A DNA stretch of 64,000 bases from assembly GCF_900156065.1 (NCBI RefSeq), contig NZ_FTNF01000001.1:186001-250000 (forward strand), in the 5' to 3' direction. How positions within the stretch are numbered: the stretch's first letter is position 1; every line of letters begins with the position of its first letter. This document shows, in pieces, positions 8,342 through 20,715 of the stretch. The notes beneath the pieces are model-generated. The model searched no databases and was not told the DNA's origin. It was given only the letters and a program-made list of their open reading frames with translations. The stretch comes from Micromonospora avicenniae (GTDB taxonomy: Bacteria; Actinomycetota; Actinomycetes; Mycobacteriales; Micromonosporaceae). The translations under genes were made by a program, and so were the position numbers.

Positions 8342-9523
8342 TTGAGCCCCACCCGCTCCACGACCATTGCGGCTCTCGCATCCGTCGTACTGGCCGGCAC
8401 ACTCACGGGTTGCCAGTTCGGCACGGAGAACGCGGCGGCGAGTCCGATCGTGATCGCCGCCGACCTCGAACTCTCCGGCGCCGCCGCTCCCGTCGGGAAG
8501 GCGTACCAACGCGCCCTGGAACTGAAGGTCGAACAGCTGAACTCTTCGGGCGCCCTGAACGGCCGGCAAATCAAACTGAAGGTGAAGGACAACCGCTCCG
8601 ACGCGAGCGAATCGCTGCGCAACATCGGTGACTTCAGCGGCGATTCCCAGGTCAGCGCGATCATCATGGGTGGCTGCAACGAATGCGCGATCGGCGCGGT
8701 GCGGACCATCAACGAGAAGAAGATCCCCACCATCGCCCTCGCCACCTCCAGCGCGGTGGCCAACCCGGTGGCGGACCGACGGTACGTGTTCAAGCTCGGC
8801 CCGAACGCCGCCGACAGCGCCTCCGCCCTCGCCGGTGAGCTGAGCCGCAAGGGCGTCCGCAAGGTCGCGTTGCTGTACAGCGCGGACGACTACGGCCGCG
8901 AGGGGCTCGCCGCCCTGCAACGGGAGCTGGACAAGGCGTCGATCAAGTTGCCGAACAAGGCGGCGGTCAAGGTCACCGACACCGATGTGAGCCAGCAGGT
9001 CCAGTCGCTCGCCTCCCGCAAGCCCGACGCGCTGGTCATCTGGACCCCGCCGGAGCAGGCCGCGCTCGCCGCCACGGCATCGAAGCAGGCCCACTTCACC
9101 GGCTCGCTCTACTTCGACGCCGGTACCGCCGGAGACCTCTTCCTCGGCGAGTCCGCCCAGGCCACCGAGCGGGCGACCCTGATATTCACCCAGACCATGG
9201 CGATCGACGACGTGATCGCCACGACGCCGGCCAAGGCGTCTCGCCGCCAGTGGTTCCAGGACTACACCGCCCGGTTCGGTGGCTACAACGGCGCTTCGTC
9301 GTTCGCGGCGGACGCGGTGCAGCTCATCGCGGACGCGCAGATGCGCGCCGGCGGCCCGGCCGACAAGGTGAACCGGGACGGCATCCGGGACGTGCTGGAA
9401 ACCTCACAGTTGGACGGCCTCTCCGGCCCGATCCGGATGACTCCGGACAACCACTCCGGGCTCATGCCGCAGGCGCTCACCACCCTGGTGGCGCGCAACG
9501 GACGGTGGCGCCTCGCCGGGTGA
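8342..9523 (+). CDS. Orphan branched-chain amino-acid-type substrate-binding lipoprotein
   Basis: Periplasmic-binding-protein type I lipoprotein, 393 aa. The TTG at 8342 follows GGAGG by 5 nt. The signal peptide ends in lipobox LTGC with the lipidated Cys at residue 24. The mature part begins SPIVIAADLELSGAAAPVGK, typical of Leu/Ile/Val-binding-like proteins, and includes IIMGGCNECAIGAV and VALLYSADDYGREGLAAL. No permease or ATPase of the branched-chain class lies beside it, so it is either an orphan transporter subunit or a ligand sensor. It is divergent from the conservon and convergent with a different ABC transporter. Confidence 0.82.
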   Translation: MSPTRSTTIAALASVVLAGTLTGCQFGTENAAASPIVIAADLELSGAAAPVGKAYQRALELKVEQLNSSGALNGRQIKLKVKDNRSDASESLRNIGDFSGDSQVSAIIMGGCNECAIGAVRTINEKKIPTIALATSSAVANPVADRRYVFKLGPNAADSASALAGELSRKGVRKVALLYSADDYGREGLAALQRELDKASIKLPNKAAVKVTDTDVSQQVQSLASRKPDALVIWTPPEQAALAATASKQAHFTGSLYFDAGTAGDLFLGESAQATERATLIFTQTMAIDDVIATTPAKASRRQWFQDYTARFGGYNGASSFAADAVQLIADAQMRAGGPADKVNRDGIRDVLETSQLDGLSGPIRMTPDNHSGLMPQALTTLVARNGRWRLAG

Positions 9524-9531
9524 GACGGCGC

Positions 9532-9600
9532 GGTGTGGTCCGCCGTACCCGGCTCGGGGCGGTCGGGCTCGAACCTCCGCCGGGTACGGCGGACCACACC
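9532..9600. terminator. Bidirectional terminator between convergent genes
   Basis: Perfect 21-bp inverted repeat, arms 9532-9552 and 9580-9600, with a 27-nt spacer. It lies between the stop of the plus-strand lipoprotein gene and the stop of the minus-strand permease gene, so it can terminate both. No U-tract, as is common in high-GC actinobacteria. Confidence 0.75.
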
Positions 9601-9638
9601 ATGGTGCAGATCCAGGTGGTCGACGATCGATGTAGCGG

Positions 9639-10496
9639 TCAGCGGCTGCTCGTGGTCTCGCGGACCCAGGGAAGGGCGACGCGCTCGATCACCACAAGAG
9701 CGCTGTAGAGCAGGATGCTGGCCAGCGCGACCAGCATGATCGCCGCCCACGCGGTGGCGGTGTCCCCGACACCCGCGTACTGCTGGATGGCGTAGCCCAG
9801 GCCACCCTCGCCCGCCTGGAACTCGCCGATCACCGCGCCGATCGCGGCCAGCGGCATGCCGACCTTGAGACCTACGAAGATCTGCGGCAGCGCGGCGGGG
9901 AACCGCACCTTGCGGAACGCCTGCCAGCGCGAGGCGTTCCAGGAACGGACCAGCTCGGCGAGGTCGGCCGGCGTGGTGGTCAGGCCGGTCGCGGTGGAGA
10001 GCACGATCGGGAAGAAGCAGAGCAGGAAGACCATCGTGAGGATGGGCTTCTGCCCCCAACCGAGGGCGACCACCAGCAGCGGCCCGAGTGTGATCTTGGG
10101 CACCGCGTTCACCGCGACGAGCAGCGGGGTGAACATCCGCTCCACCAGCCGGGACGAGGCGAGCGCCAGCCCGAGCAGGATGCCGGCCGCCACGGAGAGC
10201 GCGAACCCAATCAGGATCTCCAGCGTGGTGTCGCCGGTGTACTCCAACATCTGGGCCGGCTTGTCGACGAACGCGGTAAGCACGTCCCCCGGAGGCGGCA
10301 ACGCCGCCGGGTGGACCAGCTCCAGCCGGGCGGCGAGCCACCACACGGCGAGGGCGATCAGCAGACCGACCGCAGGCAGCAGTGCCGCCCCCGCCCCCGC
10401 GGCCCGTACCCCGGCCGTCAGGCGTCGACCGGCAATCGGTGCGGTCTCCGCGGTCTTGGGTTCGGTCACCGGCTCGGCCGACCGGACCTCGGTCAT
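9639..10496 (-). CDS. SsuC/TauC-type ABC transporter permease
   Basis: Inner-membrane permease of the nitrate/sulfonate/taurine/pyrimidine-precursor ABC class, 285 aa from the ATG at 10496 with GGAGGAG. About six hydrophobic segments are visible: residues 38-56, 94-113, 125-145, 152-170, 205-224 and 252-270. The ATPase-contacting EAA-type loop is WQAFRKVRFPAALPQIFVGL (191-210). It lies 97 bp behind the cognate lipoprotein gene, with a hairpin between them, and its ATPase gene is on the opposite strand 1.4 kb away. The substrate cannot be read from the sequence. Confidence 0.88.
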   Translation of the reverse strand: MTEVRSAEPVTEPKTAETAPIAGRRLTAGVRAAGAGAALLPAVGLLIALAVWWLAARLELVHPAALPPPGDVLTAFVDKPAQMLEYTGDTTLEILIGFALSVAAGILLGLALASSRLVERMFTPLLVAVNAVPKITLGPLLVVALGWGQKPILTMVFLLCFFPIVLSTATGLTTTPADLAELVRSWNASRWQAFRKVRFPAALPQIFVGLKVGMPLAAIGAVIGEFQAGEGGLGYAIQQYAGVGDTATAWAAIMLVALASILLYSALVVIERVALPWVRETTSSR

Positions 10497-10541
10497 GGTC
10501 TCCTCCTTCGGGTCGTCCGGCACCGGGCCGGAACGCGAGTC

Positions 10542-10578
10542 GGGGTGCGCCCCGCCGGAATCCGGCGAGACGCACCCC
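10542..10578 (-). terminator. Intercistronic hairpin between binding protein and permease
   Basis: GGGGTGCG (10542-10549) pairs with CGCACCCC (10571-10578), enclosing a second CGCCG/CGGCG stem. It lies just past the lipoprotein stop at 10594 and may lower permease expression or stabilise the binding-protein message. Confidence 0.5.
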
Positions 10579-10593
10579 AGGCCGCTGCGCTGA

Positions 10594-11625
10594 TCAGGCC
10601 TTCGGCGTCAGGCTGAAGTCGATGATCTGCTCGGGCGTGATGTTCTGCTTGAGGGTGCCGGCGCCCTGGAGGATCGCGATGCTCTTCGCCACCCGGCCGC
10701 TGTCCAGCGTGCCCAGCGCGGTGCCGGAGTTGCTCGACCGCACGTAGCCGGCCATCAACTGCAGCTCGGCGGCCGCCGAGTCGACGTTGGTGGCGGGCAC
10801 GTTCTTCTGCAGGATCTTCGCCGCCTCCTGCGGGTTGGCCAGGCTGTACTCCAGGCCCTTCATCAACGCGGCGGTGAACTTCTTGACCATCTCCGGCTTC
10901 TCCTTGGCGATCTTCGCCGAGGTGATCAGCACGTTGCCGTAGAGGTCCTGCATCACGTTGCTGTACGGCAGCAGGACGGCCTTCTTCTTCGCCACGCCCT
11001 CGATGGTGGGCTGACCGACGACGAACTGGCCGATGCCGTCGACCTGGCCGGTCGCCAGCGTCTGGATCAGGGTCTGCGCGTCACCGTTGACCCACTGCAC
11101 CTTGGCCGGGTCCACGCCGGCCATCTTCGCGTACGTCGGGAAGAGGTTGCGGACGACGGAGCCGGGGGTGTCCGCGAGCTTCTTGCCCTCCAGGTCCTTC
11201 GGAGAGGCGATGGCCTTGCCGTCGAGCGTGGCGATGGCGGCCATGGTGCGCTGCTGGATCGCGGCCACCGCGACGAAGTCCTTGGCCTGACCGTTGCCGA
11301 GCTGCAGCAGGCCACCGGTCAGGTCGATCGGGCCGAAGTCGGCCTGGCCGCCGACGATGGTCTGGATCACCGCGCCGGTGCCCTGACCGGGCTTGATGTC
11401 GACGTCGAAGCCGGCCTCGGAGAAGAAGCCCTTCTCCTTCGCGACCCAGGCGTAGGCGTCACGGCCGAAGTTGCCGAACGAGGTGAGGTAGGTCACCTTC
11501 TCCCGGGCTCCACCGCTGCCGCCCTTGGCGTCGTCGGACGAGTCCGAACCGCCAGAGCAGCCGGCGAGCAGGGCGAGGGTGGTGGCCAGCGCGGCCGCGG
11601 CGACCGTACGGGTCAGCCTTCTCAT
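10594..11625 (-). CDS. NMT1/SsuA-type ABC substrate-binding lipoprotein
   Basis: Substrate-binding lipoprotein, 343 aa from the ATG at 11625. The signal peptide ends in LLAGC with Cys at residue 23, followed by a Ser/Gly/Asp linker. The mature start VTYLTSFGNFGRDAYAWVAK and EKGFFSEAGFDVDI match the NMT1/THI5-like fold that binds sulfonates, taurine, nitrate or thiamine-pyrimidine precursors. IVGGQADFGPIDLTG is the typical second element. It is followed by the permease and is divergent from the ATPase-LLM-cupin operon. The thi operon is near, but no TPP riboswitch precedes this gene, so a thiamine-precursor role is only a guess. Confidence 0.85.
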   Translation of the reverse strand: MRRLTRTVAAAALATTLALLAGCSGGSDSSDDAKGGSGGAREKVTYLTSFGNFGRDAYAWVAKEKGFFSEAGFDVDIKPGQGTGAVIQTIVGGQADFGPIDLTGGLLQLGNGQAKDFVAVAAIQQRTMAAIATLDGKAIASPKDLEGKKLADTPGSVVRNLFPTYAKMAGVDPAKVQWVNGDAQTLIQTLATGQVDGIGQFVVGQPTIEGVAKKKAVLLPYSNVMQDLYGNVLITSAKIAKEKPEMVKKFTAALMKGLEYSLANPQEAAKILQKNVPATNVDSAAAELQLMAGYVRSSNSGTALGTLDSGRVAKSIAILQGAGTLKQNITPEQIIDFSLTPKA

Positions 11626-11893
11626 CAGTGCACCATGTCCTTTCCGACCGGGGCCGGCCGGCCGCCGGAGGGGTTGTCGCGGGACGCCGACGAACGGGGG
11701 GCAGGCCGGCATCACCGTCTAGAGGGGACTCTTTCGCGGGCACAGCGTACGAGAACCCCACCTTCGCGCCGCCAGGCGTGCCGCGTTGCGGTACGGAAAC
11801 AAACTGGTGTCCACCCCGGACGGTGTGCACGTCACGACGACGGGCTAGCCTGTGGCGGATTTCTGACCGTCCACTCAGGGAGGCGTGCGGGAG

Positions 11894-12679
11894 ATGATCC
11901 GACTGTCCGGGGTGTCCCGCACCTTCGACGGCCGCTCCGGCCGGGTCGAGGCACTGCGGGGCATCGACCTCGAGGTGGCCGAGGGCGAGTTCGTGGCGAT
12001 TGTCGGCCGCTCCGGCTGCGGCAAGTCCACCATGCTGCGGCTGATCGCCGGCCTGCTACCGGTCAGCGCCGGAGAGATCACCGTCGCGGACACGCCGGTC
12101 AGCAAGCCCCGGCAGGACATCGCGATGCTGTTCCAGAAGCCGGCCCTTCTGCCCTGGCGTACGGTGCTCGACAACGTGCTGCTGCCGGTCGAGATCTTCG
12201 GCTGGAGCCGGGCGAAGTACCGGGAGCGGGCCCGGCAGCTGCTCGACCTGGCCGGGCTCGCCGGCTTCGAGAAGCGCCTGCCGCACGAGCTCTCCGGCGG
12301 CATGCAGCAGCGGGTCTCGCTCTGCCGGTCGCTGATCGGCGATCCCCGCGTGATGCTCATGGACGAGCCGTTCTCCGCGCTGGACGCGCTCACCCGCGAG
12401 GAGCTCTCCGGTGAACTCCAGCGCGTGCACATGGAGAACGCCTCGACGATCGTCTTCGTCACCCACTCGATCGACGAGGCGGTGCTGCTCGCCGACCGGG
12501 TGGTGGTGCTGAGTCCCCGCCCCGGCCGGATCCGCAAGGTCGTCGACGTGGACATCCCCCGGCCGCGCACCCTGGGCCGCAACGCGCACCTCGCCGACGT
12601 CGCCCGGGTCAGCGCCGACCTGCACGAACTGTTGATGGAGCGGGAACATTCGATGACCGCCGACGCGAGCGGACAATGA
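11894..12679 (+). CDS. SsuB/TauB-type ABC transporter ATPase
   Basis: Cytosolic ATPase of the NMT1-type transporter, 261 aa. Walker A GRSGCGKST is at residues 38-46, Q-loop AMLFQKPALLPWRT, signature LSGGMQQR near 134, Walker B VMLMDEPFSALDAL near 153 and H-loop VFVTHSIDEA. I prefer the ATG at 11894, which sits 10 nt from GGGAGG, over the GTG at 11885, which nearly touches it. The gene is divergent from its partners and overlaps the LLM gene by ATGA, tying transport to the oxidoreductase. Confidence 0.88.
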   Translation: MIRLSGVSRTFDGRSGRVEALRGIDLEVAEGEFVAIVGRSGCGKSTMLRLIAGLLPVSAGEITVADTPVSKPRQDIAMLFQKPALLPWRTVLDNVLLPVEIFGWSRAKYRERARQLLDLAGLAGFEKRLPHELSGGMQQRVSLCRSLIGDPRVMLMDEPFSALDALTREELSGELQRVHMENASTIVFVTHSIDEAVLLADRVVVLSPRPGRIRKVVDVDIPRPRTLGRNAHLADVARVSADLHELLMEREHSMTADASGQ

Positions 12680-13635
12680 CCATGCGGGTGACCGTTTTCA
12701 CCGAGCCCCACCGGGGCGCCAGCTACGACGACCAGCTCCGCTTCGCGCAGACCGTCGAGGCCTGCGGCTTCGAGGGCTACTTCCGCGCCGACCACTACCA
12801 GTCCATGGGCACCGACCCGGGGCTGCCCGGCCCGACCGACGCCTGGCTGACCCTGGCGGCCCTCGCCCGGGAGACCAGCCGGATCCGGTTGGGCACGCTG
12901 GTCACCTCGGCCACCTTCCGGTTGCCCGGGCCGCTCGCGGTGATGGTCGCCCAGGTCGACCAGATGAGCGGCGGCCGGGTCGAGCTGGGCATCGGCGCCG
13001 GCTGGTACGAGCGGGAGCACATCTCGTACGGCATCCCGTTCCCGCCCGTCGGCGAGCGCTTCGACCGGCTGGCCGAGCAGCTCGAGGTGATCACCGGGCT
13101 CTGGCGGACCCCGGTCGGCGACTCGTACAGCTTCACCGGCGACCACTACCGTTTGGTCGACGCTCCGGCCCTGCCCAAGCCGGTGCAGGTGCCCGGGCCC
13201 CCGGTCATCCTCGGCGGCCGCGGCCCGAAGCGGACCCCTGAGCTGGCCGCCCGCTACGCCGACGAGTTCAACATGCCGTTCAAGTCCGTCGGGGAGACCG
13301 CCCAGGCGTACGACCGGGTGCGCGAGGCCAGCGACCGGGTCGGCCGGACGGAGTCGGGCCGGGCACCGCTGGTGCTCTCCGCCGGCATCGTGGTGGCGGT
13401 CGGCCGCACCGAGGCGGAGGTCGAACGGCGCGCCGCGCCGCTGCACGTGGCGAGCGCGTTGCCCCCGGAGGACGCGCTGATCGGCTCACCCGCCCAGCTG
13501 GTCGACCGGATCGGCGAGTTCGCCGCCATCGGGGCCACCCGGGTACACCTGCGACTGATCGGCCTCGCCGACCTCGACCACCTGGAGCTGATCGCGAGCG
13601 ACGTGCTCCCACAGCTGAACGGAGTGGACGGATGA
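12676..13635 (+). CDS. LLM-class flavin/F420-dependent oxidoreductase
   Basis: 319-aa luciferase-like TIM-barrel oxidoreductase using F420 or FMN. Diagnostic stretches are FEGYFRADHYQSMG, RIRLGTLVTSATFRLPGPLA, DQMSGGRVELGIGAGWYERE and PPVILGGRGPKRTPELAARY. The last part resembles the F420-dependent TIGR03560-like group, though cofactor choice needs testing. It starts inside the ATPase stop codon (ATGA) and overlaps the cupin gene the same way, so transport, oxidation and cupin functions are probably one pathway. Substrate unknown. Confidence 0.85.
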   Translation: MTMRVTVFTEPHRGASYDDQLRFAQTVEACGFEGYFRADHYQSMGTDPGLPGPTDAWLTLAALARETSRIRLGTLVTSATFRLPGPLAVMVAQVDQMSGGRVELGIGAGWYEREHISYGIPFPPVGERFDRLAEQLEVITGLWRTPVGDSYSFTGDHYRLVDAPALPKPVQVPGPPVILGGRGPKRTPELAARYADEFNMPFKSVGETAQAYDRVREASDRVGRTESGRAPLVLSAGIVVAVGRTEAEVERRAAPLHVASALPPEDALIGSPAQLVDRIGEFAAIGATRVHLRLIGLADLDHLELIASDVLPQLNGVDG

Positions 13636-13931
13636 GCGACGGCGTCGAGCTCGGGCCGGTCGGCCAGGAGATCGTGTACGAGAACGACCGGGTCCGGGTC
13701 TGGCACATCCGGCTCGAACCGGGTGAGTCGCAGCCACTGCACCGGCACGACCACCCGTATCTGGTCGTGGCCGTCCAGGGCGCGAAGAACGTGGTGCAGA
13801 CGATCGACGGCACCCGGATCGACGCGGACGAGCCGACCGGCGGGGTGGTCTACCGGGACCCGGGCGCGGTGCACATGCTGACCAACGTCGGGAACACGAC
13901 TTATCTGGCTCGGCTGGTCGAACTCAAGTAG
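13632..13931 (+). CDS. Small single-domain cupin
   Basis: 99-aa cupin. The metal-binding first motif is PGESQPLHRHDHPYLVVAVQ, with two histidines and a third nearby. The second motif near residues 72-85 contains DPGAVHMLTNVGNTTYLARL. It could be a small dioxygenase, isomerase or ligand-binding subunit. It is coupled to the LLM gene by ATGA and is the last clear member of the operon. Confidence 0.8.
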   Translation: MSDGVELGPVGQEIVYENDRVRVWHIRLEPGESQPLHRHDHPYLVVAVQGAKNVVQTIDGTRIDADEPTGGVVYRDPGAVHMLTNVGNTTYLARLVELK

Positions 13932-14008
13932 ACGCGCCGGTGCGCCACGGTCACGCTGCGCGGCGTGCCGGTGGCGATCCGGCGCACCAGGTGCGTAACG
14001 TGCCCGAT

Positions 14009-16297
14009 ATGGCCTTTCGGACCTGGGGCAGACTGCTGCTCACGGCGCTCGGGGTGAGCGTGCTGGCCGGGGCGGGCCAGCTGGGCCTCGCGTACGGCCT
14101 CGGCATCGTCCAGCTCACCGGCTCCTTCACCGGCTCGACCGTCGACCAGTGGCCGGCCCAGCTCACCTGGGTCGGCTGGTTCGCCGCGAACGCCGCGGTG
14201 GCCGGCGCGGTGCTGACCGAGCGCCTCGCCCGCCGCGACACCGAACCAGCCACGACCGGCCGCGTCCTGGCCGTCGGCACCGCCGCCGCGCTGGGCGCCT
14301 TCGTCGTGGCACCACTGTGCATGCAGCCCGCCCGGGCGGCGGAACTCGTCTCCGTCGACCCGGTCTTCGCGGTCGGCATCTGCGCCGTCCTCGGCGCGGT
14401 CGTCGGTGCCGGTGCGGCGATCGCCGTGCTGCTGACACCGCCACTGGGCTGGAACATCACGGCGGTCGCCGGCGCGGTCTGGCTGCTCGCGCTCACCTCC
14501 ACGCTGCCGTCGCTCGGCGCGACCGGGCCGCTGCGCACCGCACGGCTCGGCGTGCTCGAGCCGACCTGGCTCAGCGCGGACGAGGCACAGCGGCTTTCGC
14601 TGTTCCTGCTTCCACTCCTCGCCCTGCTCGCCGGAGCAGCGACCGCCGCGCTGGCCCGTTGGCGGGGCCAGGTACCGCTGGTGAGTGGCGCGACCGGCGT
14701 GGCCGGCCCGGTGCTGGTGGCCTTCGCCTACCTGACCGCCGGTCCGGGCGATGGGATCGACCGCTACCAGACCACGCCCTACTACGGCGCGCTGATCGCG
14801 GTCGCCGCCGGTGTCCTGGGTGCGGCCGCCGCCGCCCTGCTGCGCCGGCCCGTCAGTACGCGTGCCACAGGTGCACACGCTCTCTCGCCGACCGCCGCTC
14901 CCCGCCCCCTGCCGGCCGGCCCGACGCCACCCGCCGACGTGACCGGCAGCGCCCGGTCGGCCGGCGTCGACCTGACCGTCGGCGCTGCCGACGCCGTCCC
15001 GGGCGCGGATCCGGTCGTCGCACCGCTGACGGTCGCGTCGACGCTCGGCCGCCCGGCCGAGCCGAGCGAGCCACCCGCCGCGAGCGAGGAGCCCGCCGCC
15101 GAACCCGCTGCCGCCGCGGCGGCTGTCCCGACGGAGGCGCCCGCCGCCGGGGGACCCGACCGTCCCGCCGGTGCCGGTCCGAACGTCGATCCCGCGAAGG
15201 TGACGCGGCAGCGTACCGGTGCCGAGCCGGGCCCGGAAGCGGTCATCGACGTCGGCCCGCCGATGCCGGCCGAGGCGGAACCCGCCACGACCGAGCCCGC
15301 CGGCCAACCGGCCACCACAGCGCCCGCACAGCCGAAGTCCGCCGACGAACCGGCCGTCCCCGCCGAGTCGACGCGAGCGCCGAAGCCTCGACGTACCCGC
15401 AAGGCCCGGTCGGCCTCGGTCACGACGGCGAACGCGGCAACCGACCAGGGCGGTGCCCCGGAACCGCGGGCCACCGCGGCGACTGACGCGGGCCCGGTCC
15501 TGGACCTGCCCGAACCGGTCGTGACAGACGTCGACGGAAACGGCGTCGACCCGGCGGCCGCCGACCCCGTCGGCTCACCGTCGGGGGACGAGACGGCGCC
15601 GGCCACGACCGGCGGCGACGGCGCCACCCGTACAACGCCGCCGGACGCGGCCCACCCCCCGGCCGTGCACGGCCCGACGACCACCCTCGGAGAACCGTCG
15701 ACGGCCGGTACCACGGACCCGGCCCCGTCCGGCGGTGACAGCCCGGCGCAGGACGATTCCCGTACCTCGCCGGTCGAGGCAGCCTGGCCGATCCCGCGGC
15801 GCACCGGGCCGGACGGCACCGAGTCGACTCACCCACCGGTACCGGCGCAGTCGTCCGACCCGATGCCCCGGGCGCGGCACCGGGCCCCGCTGCCCGACCT
15901 CAACCGGGCAGCGAGCTGGGAGGCGCTGGCCGGCGCCCGGCGCGCCGGACCGGTGTCGACCGACCCGCCCGGCGCCACAGCGAACCCGGCGTCAGCCGAC
16001 GCGGAGCCGGCCACCGAGGATGCCATCGCGGCGTCCGACGCGACCATCGACCATCCCGCTGGAGCACCTGACGTTCCCGGGCAGTCCGCCGGGCGTGCCC
16101 GGAGCCCGCTCGGACTGTTCCGGCGCAACCGGCCCCGCGCCGACACGGAGAGCACGGCCGAGGAGCCGTTGCCGGCACAGGAAGAGGAGTACGTCGACTG
16201 GGTGACCGGCCTGAGTCGGCCCCTCCGCGACAACGAGCCCGAGCAGGAGAGCGGCCGCCGCTCGCTGCGCTCGTCCGGCCGCCATCACCGGAACTGA
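14009..16297 (+). CDS. Membrane protein with long Ala/Pro/Thr-rich cytoplasmic tail, unknown function
   Basis: 762 aa, not recognised as a named family. Residues 1 to about 290 contain roughly seven hydrophobic segments (for example GRLLLTALGVSVLAGAGQLG and LSLFLLPLLALLAGAATAAL). Residues about 290-762 are low-complexity Ala/Pro/Thr/Asp/Glu sequence with a short ordered-looking end, EEEYVDWVTGLSRPL. The start is uncertain: GTG at 13991 or 14000 are alternatives, and 14009 gives MAFRTWGRLLL. It follows the cupin gene by 77 bp and ends at a strong terminator shared with thiC. Confidence 0.6.
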   Translation: MAFRTWGRLLLTALGVSVLAGAGQLGLAYGLGIVQLTGSFTGSTVDQWPAQLTWVGWFAANAAVAGAVLTERLARRDTEPATTGRVLAVGTAAALGAFVVAPLCMQPARAAELVSVDPVFAVGICAVLGAVVGAGAAIAVLLTPPLGWNITAVAGAVWLLALTSTLPSLGATGPLRTARLGVLEPTWLSADEAQRLSLFLLPLLALLAGAATAALARWRGQVPLVSGATGVAGPVLVAFAYLTAGPGDGIDRYQTTPYYGALIAVAAGVLGAAAAALLRRPVSTRATGAHALSPTAAPRPLPAGPTPPADVTGSARSAGVDLTVGAADAVPGADPVVAPLTVASTLGRPAEPSEPPAASEEPAAEPAAAAAAVPTEAPAAGGPDRPAGAGPNVDPAKVTRQRTGAEPGPEAVIDVGPPMPAEAEPATTEPAGQPATTAPAQPKSADEPAVPAESTRAPKPRRTRKARSASVTTANAATDQGGAPEPRATAATDAGPVLDLPEPVVTDVDGNGVDPAAADPVGSPSGDETAPATTGGDGATRTTPPDAAHPPAVHGPTTTLGEPSTAGTTDPAPSGGDSPAQDDSRTSPVEAAWPIPRRTGPDGTESTHPPVPAQSSDPMPRARHRAPLPDLNRAASWEALAGARRAGPVSTDPPGATANPASADAEPATEDAIAASDATIDHPAGAPDVPGQSAGRARSPLGLFRRNRPRADTESTAEEPLPAQEEEYVDWVTGLSRPLRDNEPEQESGRRSLRSSGRHHRN

Positions 16298-16304
16298 ACC
16301 CACC

Positions 16305-16348
16305 CCCTGGTGCGGTCGTCGCCGTGAACGACGACGACCGCACCAGGG
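16305..16348. terminator. Bidirectional terminator after the thi operon
   Basis: 17-bp perfect inverted repeat, arms 16305-16321 and 16332-16348, with a 10-nt loop, between the convergent membrane-protein gene and thiC. Confidence 0.8.
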
Positions 16349-16390
16349 CGGGACGTACGGCCGGGACGCCGAAGGTGCGCCCCGGGCGGC

Positions 16391-20705
<4,315 letters not shown>

Positions 20706-20715
<10 letters not shown>

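Noticed and set aside
11626..11893. Possible TPP riboswitch or thiamine control of the NMT1-type transporter
   Set aside because: The conserved CTGAGA and ACCTGATC elements are absent from both strands of this divergent spacer.
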